Shown here piece after piece: positions 35,632 through 44,139 of a stretch of DNA of 64,000 bases. A model generated the notes under the pieces. It did not search any database. It worked only from the letters and a program-made list of their open reading frames with translations, and had not been told where the DNA came from. The position numbers and the translations under genes were made by a program. This stretch comes from Marixanthomonas spongiae (GTDB taxonomy: Bacteria > Bacteroidota > Bacteroidia > Flavobacteriales > Flavobacteriaceae): NCBI RefSeq assembly GCF_003095375.1, contig NZ_QEHR01000004.1, forward strand, positions 1 to 64,000, given 5' to 3'. Position 1 is the first letter of the stretch. The number at the start of each line of letters is the position of its first letter.

Positions 35632-35639
35632 TACTGACT
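35632..35639 (+). promoter_or_regulatory. Likely -7 element of recA
   Basis: TACCTTAG matches the TAnnTTTG consensus at seven of eight positions, 24 bases before the ATG at 35663. No clear LexA-like palindrome was seen upstream, in line with weak SOS control in many Bacteroidota. Confidence 0.35.
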
Positions 35640-35662
35640 TATTTACAGCTAAAACACACACC

Positions 35663-36676
35663 ATGAGCAAAGACAAAGACAAAGACGCAAAACTGAAAGC
35701 ATTAAAGCTTACCCTCGATAAAATGGACAAAACCTACGGAAAAGGCACCGTGATGAAAATGGGCGATGCGGCCGTACAGGAGGTCGATGTCATCCCTACG
35801 GGATCGTTAGGGCTAGATGTGGCTTTGGGTGTTGGCGGATATCCGCGCGGACGGGTCATTGAAATATACGGACCAGAATCTTCGGGTAAAACCACCTTGA
35901 CGTTACATGCTATTGCCGAAGCCCAAAAAAAAGGTGGAATTGCGGCTTTTATCGATGCAGAACACGCTTTTGACCGCACCTACGCCGAAAAACTGGGCAT
36001 CGATATTGAAAACCTCATCATTTCGCAACCCGATAACGGAGAGCAAGCTTTGGAAATCGCCGATAACCTTATTAGAAGTGGCGCCATCGATATTATTGTG
36101 GTCGATTCGGTCGCGGCCTTGACTCCCAAAAGCGAAATTGAAGGCGAAATGGGCGATAGTAAAATGGGACTCCACGCCCGGTTGATGTCGCAGGCCTTAC
36201 GTAAACTTACCGGTTCTATTAGCAAAACCCAGTGTACGGTCATTTTTATCAACCAGCTTCGCGAAAAAATTGGGGTGATGTTCGGCAATCCAGAAACCAC
36301 TACGGGTGGTAACGCACTTAAATTCTATTGCTCGGTACGGTTGGACATTCGCCGCTCCACACAAATAAAAGACTCCAACAGCGATGTGCAAGGGAACAAA
36401 ACTCGGGTAAAAGTGGTAAAAAACAAAGTAGCGCCCCCATTTAAAACGGCCGAATTCGACATTATGTACGGCAAAGGGATATCGAAAGTAGGCGAGATTA
36501 TCGATCTGGGCGTCGATTTTGAGATCATCAAAAAAAGCGGTTCGTGGTACAGTTACGACGACACCAAATTGGGCCAAGGCCGTGATGCCGTAAAAACACT
36601 TCTTTTGGACAATCCAGAACTTATGGAAGAGCTGGAAACCAAAATAAAAGATGCCATAAACACCCTTAAGGAGTAA
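35663..36676 (+). CDS. recA: Recombinase RecA
   Basis: A 337-residue recombinase that forms filaments on single-stranded DNA for recombinational repair. Walker A GPESSGKT (70-77), the MAW motif, the DNA-binding loop ending in [21 protein letters not shown], and Walker [14 protein letters not shown] are intact. The acidic C-terminal tail ([15 protein letters not shown]) is short. It is preceded by a likely promoter and not linked to RecX in the window. Confidence 0.98.
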   Translation: MSKDKDKDAKLKALKLTLDKMDKTYGKGTVMKMGDAAVQEVDVIPTGSLGLDVALGVGGYPRGRVIEIYGPESSGKTTLTLHAIAEAQKKGGIAAFIDAEHAFDRTYAEKLGIDIENLIISQPDNGEQALEIADNLIRSGAIDIIVVDSVAALTPKSEIEGEMGDSKMGLHARLMSQALRKLTGSISKTQCTVIFINQLREKIGVMFGNPETTTGGNALKFYCSVRLDIRRSTQIKDSNSDVQGNKTRVKVVKNKVAPPFKTAEFDIMYGKGISKVGEIIDLGVDFEIIKKSGSWYSYDDTKLGQGRDAVKTLLLDNPELMEELETKIKDAINTLKE

Positions 36677-36796
36677 AAAGCACCCGCTACACGCAACCTT
36701 TTTAACATCAGGGCATCTACAAGGTGTAGGGCCTTGATTATTAATGCCGTTTGCTTTGTTGAAAACAGTAACCATCGATAACCACGGTACCGCAAT

Positions 36797-37324
36797 TTGA
36801 CTTTAAACGAGCTCATATTAAAATGCAAGGAACAGGACAGTAAGGCACAGGAAGCATTGTACAAGCGCTATTCCGGGGTCTTGTTTTCCATATGTTTGCG
36901 GTATTCGCCCAATAAGGCTGAAGCGCAAGACAATTTACAGGATGCTTTCTTGACCATTTTCAAGAAAATCGGGCAATTTAAAGGCAAAGGTTCTTTTGAA
37001 GGTTGGATAAAGCGCATAACGGTCAATACCGTGCTTCAAAAATACCGGAAGCAAAAAGTTTACCGTATTGAAGATGAAGAACGGATAGAACAGGAAGAAG
37101 AGCTTACAGTAGAAACGGAAACCGTACCCTTGGATTTTTTATTGAAAATCATTCAAGAGCTGCCAGACCGCTATCGGTTGGTGTTTACCTTATATGTGCT
37201 GGACGATTATTCGCATAAAGAAATAGCCGAAATGTTAGGAATAAGCGATGGTACGTCTAAATCTAACCTAGCAAGGGCAAGAGGCATCTTAAAAACCAAA
37301 ATAGACAACTATAACCCACAATAA
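36797..37324 (+). CDS. ECF-type RNA polymerase sigma factor
   Basis: A 175-residue sigma-70 family regulator with region 2 (DNLQDAFLTIFKKIGQFKGKG, GSFEGWIKRITVNTVLQKYR) and region 4 (LPDRYRLVFTLYVLDDYSHKEI, ISDGTSKSNLARARGIL). The only credible start in frame is a TTG at 36797 (an in-frame stop lies just upstream), which gives LNELILKCKEQDSKAQEALY, a typical flavobacterial start. The following gene, 27 bases away, encodes a membrane/beta-barrel protein that is likely its partner. Confidence 0.9.
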   Translation: MTLNELILKCKEQDSKAQEALYKRYSGVLFSICLRYSPNKAEAQDNLQDAFLTIFKKIGQFKGKGSFEGWIKRITVNTVLQKYRKQKVYRIEDEERIEQEEELTVETETVPLDFLLKIIQELPDRYRLVFTLYVLDDYSHKEIAEMLGISDGTSKSNLARARGILKTKIDNYNPQ

Positions 37325-37351
37325 TACGTAGATACAATAGATTCCCCCTCT

Positions 37352-38911
37352 ATGAAAAACAAAAAGCACATAGACGAGCTTTTTAAAGAGCGTTTCAAAA
37401 ACCACGAAACCGCTCCACCTCCACATGTTTGGGACAACATTCAAGCCAAACTGCAAGAGAAGAAAAAAGACCGTAAGGTTATTCCGCTATGGTGGAAACT
37501 TGGCGGGGTGGCCGCACTATTGGCTTTGTTGCTCACCGTGGGCCAAGCTATTTTCAATACGGATAAATCCCAAGATAAATTGGTCATTGAGGATACCACT
37601 ACACGTTCCATAGAACATACTGAAACCGAAAAAGACGGCAAGACAGAAGAAAGCATCGTTAACGATTCGCAAGTGGCTTCAGAAACCGAAGAAAAACCAA
37701 CAGGAGAATCTGGCCAGGATACGTTCAATAACAATCAGACTTTAAAGGTGAATGAGGCTTCAAACCAAAAGTTTAATACGGAACAAAACAATAAAGCTGC
37801 TGTTGCTGTAGCGCACAATAAACAAAGTACCCAGACAACACCTTCTGAAAAAGACGACCAAAAAACCAATTCAGAAACCATTGCAATTGCTTCTGAAACC
37901 GATAACAACACGTTAAAAAACACTTCAAAAGACGAGGGCAGCACCGCTATCGCTTCAGAACAAACCAATTCAAAATCAACCGATCAAGTTAAAGGAGAAA
38001 ACGATGACCTTATCAATAAAGACTCAGCTATTTCAAACAAGGTAGGAAAAAACAACACCGAAATAGCTACTGCCAAGACAAAAGAAGAAACCGATAGGCA
38101 TAAGGACCATAAAGAAACCGGTAAAAAATCCATTTTTGAGGAAATTGAAGCCGCCAAAAAAACAGCAGAAGCCGTTGCCACGACCAACAAACCCGAAAAC
38201 AGATGGGATGTAGCGCCCAATGTTGCGCCGGTCTATTACAGCTCCATTAGTGGCGGTTCGTCCATAGACCCCACGTTTGCCGATAATTCGCAAAGCAGCG
38301 ACATCAACATAAGTTATGGGGTGCAAGTGGCCTACAACATTACCGATAGGTTGAGCGTCCGTTCTGGCATAAACAACGTGAACTTAGGCTATGCAACCGG
38401 CGGCGTGGATATTGGCACTGGGCCCGTTTCTTATGGCCTCAGGACGGTAGATTACAACGAAAGCGGCACCGTTATCGTTGCGGTGGACAAAGGCGCCTTC
38501 AACAATCCCATGGACGGTTTTGGTTCCGTTACCCCAAAGTCCACTGGTGGCAATGCACAGATTATACAGGACATCAGCTATTACGAAGTGCCGTTGGAGC
38601 TGAAATATGCGGTGCTCGACACCCGGTTTGGCATTAATATGATTGGTGGGTTGAGCACGCTCTTTTTGGGCAACAATGAGATTTCAGTAGAAGATGGCGG
38701 GTTTAGGAGCGTACTGGGAGAAGCCAACAACCTCAATCAAGTGAGTTTTACCACGAACGTGGGTGTTGGTTTCGATTACAAAATAAGCAAACGATTAAAG
38801 TTTAATGTTGAACCTATGTTTAAGTATCAGCTCAATCCATATACAGACTCATCGGTAGGGTTTAAACCTTATTATATTGGCCTGTACAGCGGGTTGAGTT
38901 TTAAATTTTAG
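37352..38911 (+). CDS. Sigma-linked membrane protein with a beta-barrel-like C-terminus
   Basis: A 519-residue protein of unusual build. Residues 1-45 are cytosolic and charged, with HETAPPPHVWDNIQAKLQEK, a pattern like anti-sigma domains. A membrane helix (about 49-66) follows (KLGGVAALLALLLTVGQAIF). A 230-residue low-complexity linker rich in Thr, Ser, Asn, Lys and Glu leads to a region (about 300-519) with alternating strands, ending in aromatic YYIGLYSGLSFKF, like an outer-membrane barrel. It lies 27 bases after the sigma gene, so it likely controls it. A protein linking both membranes would be notable; topology is inferred only. Confidence 0.75.
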   Translation: MKNKKHIDELFKERFKNHETAPPPHVWDNIQAKLQEKKKDRKVIPLWWKLGGVAALLALLLTVGQAIFNTDKSQDKLVIEDTTTRSIEHTETEKDGKTEESIVNDSQVASETEEKPTGESGQDTFNNNQTLKVNEASNQKFNTEQNNKAAVAVAHNKQSTQTTPSEKDDQKTNSETIAIASETDNNTLKNTSKDEGSTAIASEQTNSKSTDQVKGENDDLINKDSAISNKVGKNNTEIATAKTKEETDRHKDHKETGKKSIFEEIEAAKKTAEAVATTNKPENRWDVAPNVAPVYYSSISGGSSIDPTFADNSQSSDINISYGVQVAYNITDRLSVRSGINNVNLGYATGGVDIGTGPVSYGLRTVDYNESGTVIVAVDKGAFNNPMDGFGSVTPKSTGGNAQIIQDISYYEVPLELKYAVLDTRFGINMIGGLSTLFLGNNEISVEDGGFRSVLGEANNLNQVSFTTNVGVGFDYKISKRLKFNVEPMFKYQLNPYTDSSVGFKPYYIGLYSGLSFKF

Positions 38912-38915
38912 GTTA

Positions 38916-38944
38916 GTGTCAAGGTTTAAAGTTTAATTTGACAC
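38916..38944. repeat. Inverted repeat after the sigma-linked gene
   Basis: GTGTCAA and TTGACAC are perfect 7-base arms around a 15-base A/T loop containing TTTAAA. The plus strand continues in five T. May be a weak first terminator ahead of the strong one at 38991-39019. Confidence 0.4.
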
Positions 38945-38990
38945 GTTTTTAGTTGGTTAGGTTTGGGTAATGCCAAACATGATTAAGGAA

Positions 38991-39019
38991 ACCGCCCTTC
39001 GCCATAGGGCGGTTTTTTT
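38991..39019 (+). terminator. Terminator after the sigma-linked gene
   Basis: ACCGCCC (38991-38997) and GGGCGGT (39007-39013) form a 7-bp GC stem around a 9-base loop, followed by a run of seven T on the plus strand. It ends the sigma operon and faces the convergent acyltransferase gene. Confidence 0.85.
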
Positions 39020-39758
39020 ACACCGTAGGCTCAAGCAACTCGTCTTTAATAATATTATATGTTGCGTGGTTCAACATGCGCCTATCTTCCATGCTCAAGA
39101 TCTTGGTGGGGAGAATATCGTGCACTTTAACCCGCATTTTACCGGGACTGGCCGAGAAAAACGAATACGAAAACCGTTTTTTAGTGTCGTGAAAGGTCAT
39201 GGGCGCTACGGGTATTTGGTGTGCAATGGCCAATCTAAAGGCACCATCTTTAAAGGGGTCCAGAACCACTGTAAGATCGTCTGGCACGTGGCCTTCAGGA
39301 AAGATACAGACGCTCAAACCCTGGTTGAGTTTGTGTTGTGCCCGTTTAAAGACCGCCATCCGGCTTTTAGGGTTATCGCGGTCCACCAAAATACAGGTAC
39401 GCTTGTAGAAAAAGCCGAACACAGGTATTTTCACCAATTCCTTTTTGCCCACAAACACAAAGGGATTACGGGTTACGTACAGCATCAACATAATATCGGC
39501 CATCGAGGTATGGTTGGCCACAAACAGATAACTTTGCCCTTTCTTATAACGGGTTTCGCGTGTTACCTTAGGAATAAACCCCATCCCAAACAATATGATG
39601 GTCGCCCACATACGGGCCAACCTAAAAAAGAACGGATACCATTTTTCGCGCAAGATGCTAATTAACAATATGGGAAACAATAAAATAATAGGCACCGTAA
39701 CCAGCACATAAAACCAGATACGATACAAAAAAATGAGAATAGCCTTCAGTAGTTTCAT
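39018..39758 (-). CDS. PlsC-family acyltransferase (second paralogue)
   Basis: A 246-residue membrane acyltransferase. N-terminal hydrophobic helices (about 5-30) precede the catalytic HxxxxD in VANHTSMADIML; the second motif is FPEGHVPDD rather than EGTRS, so the acceptor could differ from the paralogue at 16.4 kb. It is transcribed divergently from trpS with about 110 bases between them. Acylation of lysophosphatidic acid or a lipid A-like acceptor is possible. Confidence 0.88.
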   Translation of the reverse strand: MKLLKAILIFLYRIWFYVLVTVPIILLFPILLISILREKWYPFFFRLARMWATIILFGMGFIPKVTRETRYKKGQSYLFVANHTSMADIMLMLYVTRNPFVFVGKKELVKIPVFGFFYKRTCILVDRDNPKSRMAVFKRAQHKLNQGLSVCIFPEGHVPDDLTVVLDPFKDGAFRLAIAHQIPVAPMTFHDTKKRFSYSFFSASPGKMRVKVHDILPTKILSMEDRRMLNHATYNIIKDELLEPTV

Positions 39759-39807
39759 TCAAAAACCAAAAGTAATGATTTGAAGCGTACAGAAAAGGGA
39801 AAAAAAG

Positions 39808-39815
39808 TACCTTTG
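39808..39815 (+). promoter_or_regulatory. -7 promoter element of trpS
   Basis: TACCTTTG (TAnnTTTG), 54 bases before the trpS start, with a TTTG at 39779-39782, 25 bases away and slightly beyond ideal spacing. Confidence 0.45.
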
Positions 39816-39844
39816 CAGAAAATAGAATTGTTAACTTAATAAGA

Positions 39845-39862
39845 TTCCCGCCTTCGCGGGAA
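39845..39862 (+). repeat. Palindromic repeat in the trpS leader
   Basis: TTCCCGC-CTTC-GCGGGAA folds to a perfect 7-bp hairpin ending 6 bases before the trpS ATG. It belongs to the CCCGC-(GAAR/CTTC)-GCGGG family seen also at 49520-49533 and, as a variant, at 53440-53459. A hairpin there could hinder ribosome access. Confidence 0.55.
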
Positions 39863-39868
39863 CTAGAT

Positions 39869-40837
39869 ATGGCCAGAATACTCACAGGAATACAAAGCAC
39901 CGGAACCCCGCACTTAGGCAATATTTTAGGCGCCATCAAGCCCGCGATTGAGATGGCGAACGACCCCAAGAACGAGTCGTTTTTATTTATTGCCGACATG
40001 CACTCCTTAACCCAGATTAAAGATGCCGAAACCCTACGAAACAATACCTACAGCGTTGCGGCAACTTGGTTGGCCTTTGGGCTGGACATAAACCGGGTGG
40101 TTTTTTACCGCCAAAGCGATGTACCGCAAACAGCAGAACTCACTTGGTATTTAAGCTGCTTTTTTCCCTATCAACGATTGACCTTGGCACATTCGTTTAA
40201 AGATAAAGCTGAACGTTTAGAAGATGTAAACGCTGGGCTGTTTACCTATCCGATGCTTATGGCGGCCGATATTTTGCTGTACGATGCCGAAATCGTGCCC
40301 GTAGGGAAAGACCAATTGCAACATATTGAAATGACGCGCGACGTTGCTTCCCGTTTCCATACCAAAATGGGCGAAACCTTTGTGTTGCCAGAAGGGAAAA
40401 TTCAAGAGAATACCAAACTCATTCCCGGTACCGACGGCGCAAAAATGAGTAAATCGAAAAACAATATCATCAATATCTTTTTGCCTGACAAAAAACTGCG
40501 GAAGCAAATTATGGGCATTGAAACCGACAGCACCCCGCTGGAAGCACCCAAAAACCCAGATACCTGCAATGTATTTGCGCTCTATAAATTAATGGCTTCG
40601 GAAGAGCAAATTACTGAAATGCGCGCTAATTATGAAAATGGCGGCTATGGCTATGGCCACGCCAAACAAGCATTATTTGAATTAATAACCGAAACATTTA
40701 AAGAAGAACGTAACAAATACAATCACTATATCGACAACTTAAATGAAATTGATGAAGCCCTAAAAATAGGTGCTAAAAAAGCCGGTATAATAGCAGATGA
40801 TGTATTGAAACGCGTTCGAACAAAAGTAGGGTATTAA
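39869..40837 (+). CDS. trpS: Tryptophanyl-tRNA synthetase
   Basis: A 322-residue class I synthetase that charges tRNA-Trp. The HIGH-like TGTPHLGN (11-18) and KMSKS (GAKMSKSKNN, about 193) are intact, and DAEIVPVGKDQLQHIEMTRDV is conserved. The length is normal for TrpS. Its last bases overlap the end of the convergent dprA gene by 4. A palindromic repeat sits in its short leader. Confidence 0.97.
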   Translation: MARILTGIQSTGTPHLGNILGAIKPAIEMANDPKNESFLFIADMHSLTQIKDAETLRNNTYSVAATWLAFGLDINRVVFYRQSDVPQTAELTWYLSCFFPYQRLTLAHSFKDKAERLEDVNAGLFTYPMLMAADILLYDAEIVPVGKDQLQHIEMTRDVASRFHTKMGETFVLPEGKIQENTKLIPGTDGAKMSKSKNNIINIFLPDKKLRKQIMGIETDSTPLEAPKNPDTCNVFALYKLMASEEQITEMRANYENGGYGYGHAKQALFELITETFKEERNKYNHYIDNLNEIDEALKIGAKKAGIIADDVLKRVRTKVGY

Positions 40838-41940
40838 ACTATTTGAAACAATTTTCCCGGTAAGGGCTGCACCACGCCTTTTAATTCCATATTCAATAAA
40901 ATAGTGGCGGCTTTAAAGGTGGGGATTTGGCATTCCAGCGCAATGATATCCAGCAACTCCTTTTCTTTTTCCTTTAAAAAACGGTATACTTTTTTTTCTT
41001 CATCGGTCAGTTCTACAAAGAGTTGGGTTTGTTTGGGTTTTTCGTCTTTTTTTTCGAGTTCCCAGCCCAAATGATAAATTAGGTCTGCAGCACTGTTGAG
41101 CAAATGCGCCTGTTGTGTTTTTATCAAGTTATTGCACCCTTGGCTTTGTTTGTCGGTACTTCGGCCGGGAACGGCAAAAACCTCCCGATTGTACGAATTT
41201 GCGATGTCTGCCGTAACCAAACTCCCTCCTTTTTCGGCAGATTCTATGACAATAGTGGCTTCGGACAATCCGGCGATAATGCGGTTCCGTTTTAAAAAAT
41301 TATTACGGTCAAAAGGGTCATCGCTCCAAAATTCGGTAATGAAGCCGCCGTTTTCTTCAACTTTTACAACATATTTTTTATGTACTTTGGGATAAATCTG
41401 GTTCAGCCCGTGGGCTAAGCACGCCACCGTTTGCAAACCGTTGTCCATAGCCGCTTTGTGAGCGGTAATATCCACGCCGTAAGCAAACCCTGACACGATC
41501 ACGGGATTGAGCGGGGCCAATTCTTCAATTAAATCTTTACAGAACGTAGTCCCATACGTGGTTACTTTTCGGGTTCCTACGATGCTGATGATTTTCTTGT
41601 GCTTTAAATCGATATTCCCGCTATGAAAAAACAGAATGGGGCCGTCCAAACAATGTTTCAGGCGTTCGGGATAGGTTTTGTCGAGGAAATAACTGTGCTG
41701 AATTTTTTCTGTTTCAATAAAACGGAGCTCAGCTTCAGCTTCGGCAAGTTGCTGGTTTTCGTTAAGGTCTTTCAGCTTAAAGCTTCCTATTCCATCTACT
41801 TTTAGCAAATTGTGTTTTTTCTCCTTGAATATCGCTTCGGCAGAACCTACGGCACGCAATAATTTTTTAGCAGAAGTATCGCCCAAATTCGGGGTACGCT
41901 GCAAAGCAAGGGTATAGAGCAATTCTTTTTGTGACAACAT
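40834..41940 (-). CDS. dprA: DNA processing protein DprA
   Basis: A 368-residue DprA/Smf protein, the recombination mediator that loads RecA on incoming single-stranded DNA in natural transformation. The N-terminal SAM-like helical domain (LQRTPNLGDTSAKKLL) precedes the Rossmann domain with GTRKVTTYG, SGFAYGVDITAHKAAM and PGRSTDKQSQGCNNLI, and a C-terminal winged helix (TDEEKKVYRFLKEKEKELLD). Full length. Suggests, but does not prove, competence. Confidence 0.95.
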   Translation of the reverse strand: MLSQKELLYTLALQRTPNLGDTSAKKLLRAVGSAEAIFKEKKHNLLKVDGIGSFKLKDLNENQQLAEAEAELRFIETEKIQHSYFLDKTYPERLKHCLDGPILFFHSGNIDLKHKKIISIVGTRKVTTYGTTFCKDLIEELAPLNPVIVSGFAYGVDITAHKAAMDNGLQTVACLAHGLNQIYPKVHKKYVVKVEENGGFITEFWSDDPFDRNNFLKRNRIIAGLSEATIVIESAEKGGSLVTADIANSYNREVFAVPGRSTDKQSQGCNNLIKTQQAHLLNSAADLIYHLGWELEKKDEKPKQTQLFVELTDEEKKVYRFLKEKEKELLDIIALECQIPTFKAATILLNMELKGVVQPLPGKLFQIV

Positions 41941-42037
41941 AACGGTATTCTTGCAATCGGGGAGTTGTTAAAAATACACTTTTTTAAGTTGTTGATAAAT
42001 TTTGAGCCTAAGAATTGAAATGTGTTGAAAAAAAATC

Positions 42038-42045
42038 TATGTTTG
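42038..42045 (+). promoter_or_regulatory. -7-like element just before the HU-SPOR gene
   Basis: TATGTTTG matches TAnnTTTG, only 5 bases upstream of the chosen start at 42051, so transcription might be leaderless. Confidence 0.3.
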
Positions 42046-42050
42046 TTGGT

Positions 42051-42998
42051 ATGCAACTGGCCACCTACATAAAAGACTTGCTCTATCGATATGAGTGTGT
42101 TATCGTTCCTGGATTTGGCGCTTTTTTAACGCAGTACCGATCGGCCAGGATCGATGAAGAAACCAATACCTTTTACCCACCCGGGAAATCACTTTCGTTC
42201 AACCGGCAGTTGCAGACCAACGATGGATTGTTGGCCAATTACGTGGCTTCTGTAGAACAGTGCAGTTATGAAACAGCGGTTCAAAAAATCAGGAATTTCA
42301 CGGCTAAAATGTCCCTTCAACTTACGGAAGGCGAAACTGTTTTGCTTAAAAATTTAGGCGAATTTGCCCTGAACACTGAAAATGCGTTGCAGTTTATCCC
42401 TTCGGAAACGGAAAATTTCAGCACGGCTTCTTTTGGCTTAAGTGCTTATATTTCAACAGAAATAAACCGTAAAACCGACAAAGAAACGGTTTCAGCTCTT
42501 AAAAAGGAAGAAAAAACGCCTATCCATTCCATACCGGAGCGTCACACGGCGAGACCGTATTTAAAGTACGCCGCAATTGGTTTAATTGCGCTAACCGTAG
42601 CAGGTTTTGGCGGCATGAAACTGTATGAAAACCAAGTTCAACAACACAATTTTGCTGCAAAGCAAGAAGCAGACAACCGCATTGAAAACCAAATACAAGA
42701 AGCTACCTTTGTTATTGAAAATCCGTTGCCCGCTATAAAAGTTACCGTTCCAAAACAAACTGGAAAGTACCATATTGTAGCCGGGGCTTTTCGATTGGAA
42801 GAAAACGCAAAGAAAAAAATAAAACAGCTTTCAGAAAAAGGCTACACGGCAAAACTCATCGGCGCCAACAGATACGGGCTGCACCAAGTGGTGTACAACA
42901 GTTTTGAAGATAGGCGGGAAGCCCTTCGCGAGTTGCGCACAATAAAACGCACCGAAAACAAAGCCGCTTGGTTGTTGGTAAAAGACCTTGCCAAATAG
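42051..42998 (+). CDS. HU-domain/SPOR-domain membrane protein
   Basis: A 315-residue protein, starting at MQLATYIKDLLYRYECVIVP; an in-frame upstream start adds 12 residues and would overlap the -7 element. It has a bacterial HU/CCDC81-like N-terminal domain in two parts (about 1-75 and 80-140, with GFGAFLTQYRSARID and LLKNLGEFAL), a membrane helix (about 178-196, IGLIALTVAGFGGMKLY), and a C-terminal SPOR domain (about 240-313, KYHIVAGAFRLEENAKKKI) that binds denuded glycan at septa. It may connect division-site cell wall with a cytosolic partner; DNA binding by the HU part is uncertain. It stands alone. Confidence 0.88.
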   Translation: MQLATYIKDLLYRYECVIVPGFGAFLTQYRSARIDEETNTFYPPGKSLSFNRQLQTNDGLLANYVASVEQCSYETAVQKIRNFTAKMSLQLTEGETVLLKNLGEFALNTENALQFIPSETENFSTASFGLSAYISTEINRKTDKETVSALKKEEKTPIHSIPERHTARPYLKYAAIGLIALTVAGFGGMKLYENQVQQHNFAAKQEADNRIENQIQEATFVIENPLPAIKVTVPKQTGKYHIVAGAFRLEENAKKKIKQLSEKGYTAKLIGANRYGLHQVVYNSFEDRREALRELRTIKRTENKAAWLLVKDLAK

Positions 42999-43041
42999 CG
43001 ATTAACTTCCCTACTTAGTTCCATTTCATTAAAAACCAACG

Positions 43042-43049
43042 TACCTTTG
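43042..43049 (+). promoter_or_regulatory. -7 promoter element of the thioesterase
   Basis: TACCTTTG (TAnnTTTG), 17 bases before the start codon. Confidence 0.45.
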
Positions 43050-43066
43050 CAAAAATCAACATTGCA

Positions 43067-43576
43067 ATGGAACCAAGAACCCCGATGGAATCGAGAACCA
43101 TCATCACAGATTTTGTACTGCCCAGTGAAACCAACCCCATAGGCAACATGTTTGGGGGCGAACTGTTGGCCCGTATGGACCGCGCCGCCGGAATTGCCGC
43201 ACGAAGGCACAGCCGCCGCATCGTGGTAACGGCATCGGTAAATCATGTGGCATTTAATAAAATGATCCCGTTAGGAAGCGTGGTAACCGTTGAGGCCAAA
43301 GTGTCGCGCGCCTTTAAAAGTTCCATGGAAATTTATATGGACGTATGGATAGAAGACCGTGAAAGCGGCATGCGCAGCAAGGCAAATGAAGCGATTTACA
43401 CCTTTGTAGCCGTAGATGAAATGGGAAGCCCGGTACCTGTACCGCCCGTAAAACCAGAATCTGAACTGGAACAAGAACGCTATGACGCTGCCCTGCGCAG
43501 AAGGCAGTTGAGTTTGGTCCTTGCCAAAAAAATGAACCCGAAAGATGCCACCGAACTTAAGGCCCTTTTCACCTAA
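43067..43576 (+). CDS. Acyl-CoA thioesterase, hotdog fold (YciA/BACH-like)
   Basis: A 169-residue hotdog-fold enzyme that hydrolyses acyl-CoA. The conserved NMFGGELLARMDRAAGIAA and the ASVNHVAFNKMIPLG segment (with Asp in RMDRAAG) define the group. The C-terminal 30 residues are a charged helix. It is flanked downstream by a decayed TauE/SafE gene and the methyltransferase, with no functional link. Confidence 0.93.
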   Translation: MEPRTPMESRTIITDFVLPSETNPIGNMFGGELLARMDRAAGIAARRHSRRIVVTASVNHVAFNKMIPLGSVVTVEAKVSRAFKSSMEIYMDVWIEDRESGMRSKANEAIYTFVAVDEMGSPVPVPPVKPESELEQERYDAALRRRQLSLVLAKKMNPKDATELKALFT

Positions 43577-43741
43577 CACTGTTCCCAAAATTACCACTGT
43601 AGCACTGGGAACTGATTGTATTTTAATTGTATTTTGATTAAGCCAACCTTCGTCTTTTCGCTTTAGAAAAAATACAACTAAAGTAAATCCAGCTCAGTTT
43701 TATACTGTTTATGATCGGGAGTTGCAATTTAATGCACGATA

Positions 43742-44120
43742 ACATGGCTATAAGTACCAAAATTATCCGGTACTTATTATTGAAGGTATTTTAATAGGCC
43801 TTTTAACCGGAATGGTAGGTGCCGGCGGCGGATTTCTTATTATTCCAGCCTTGGTTTTATAAGCAAAACTACCTATGAAAAAAGCAGTTGCCACCTCGCT
43901 GTTTATTATTTCCGTAAATTCGTTGATTGGTTTTATCGGCGATGTGGAAAACATCGATATCGACTGGACGTTTCTACTATCTTTTAGCGCCATTGCAGTC
44001 GTTGGTATTTTTATTGGGGTTTGGCTCAATAAATTCGTCAACGAAAAGAAACTGAAAACAGGCTTTGGATGGTTTGTCTTGGTAATGGCATTGTATATTT
44101 TGTTTAAGGAGTATTCATAG
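43742..44120 (+). pseudogene. Decayed TauE/SafE family anion permease (N-terminal half lost, internal stop)
   Basis: In one frame the plus strand reads [32 protein letters not shown], then a TAA stop (43860-43862), and continues AKLPMKKAVATSLFIISVNS to the natural end at 44120, KTGFGWFVLVMALYILFKEY. Both parts fit the second half of a TauE/SafE sulfite exporter-like permease, usually about 250 residues, and here about 125 remain. The frame closes upstream at 43739-43741 with another stop. The part after the internal stop could still be translated from ATG 43875 (81 aa) but lacks half the helices. Confidence 0.85.
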
Positions 44121-44139
44121 CTTTAAAAATTTGCAACAA

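Noticed and set aside
35581-35662. LexA-type SOS box upstream of recA
   Set aside because: No convincing palindrome of that type was seen; only a near-consensus -7 element is present.
36197-36775. Minus-strand ORF of 192 codons opposite recA
   Set aside because: Antisense to recA, with composition typical of a shadow frame.
38970-39665. Plus-strand ORF of 231 codons opposite the second acyltransferase
   Set aside because: It starts inside the terminator region and runs antisense through the acyltransferase gene, whose catalytic motifs are clear.
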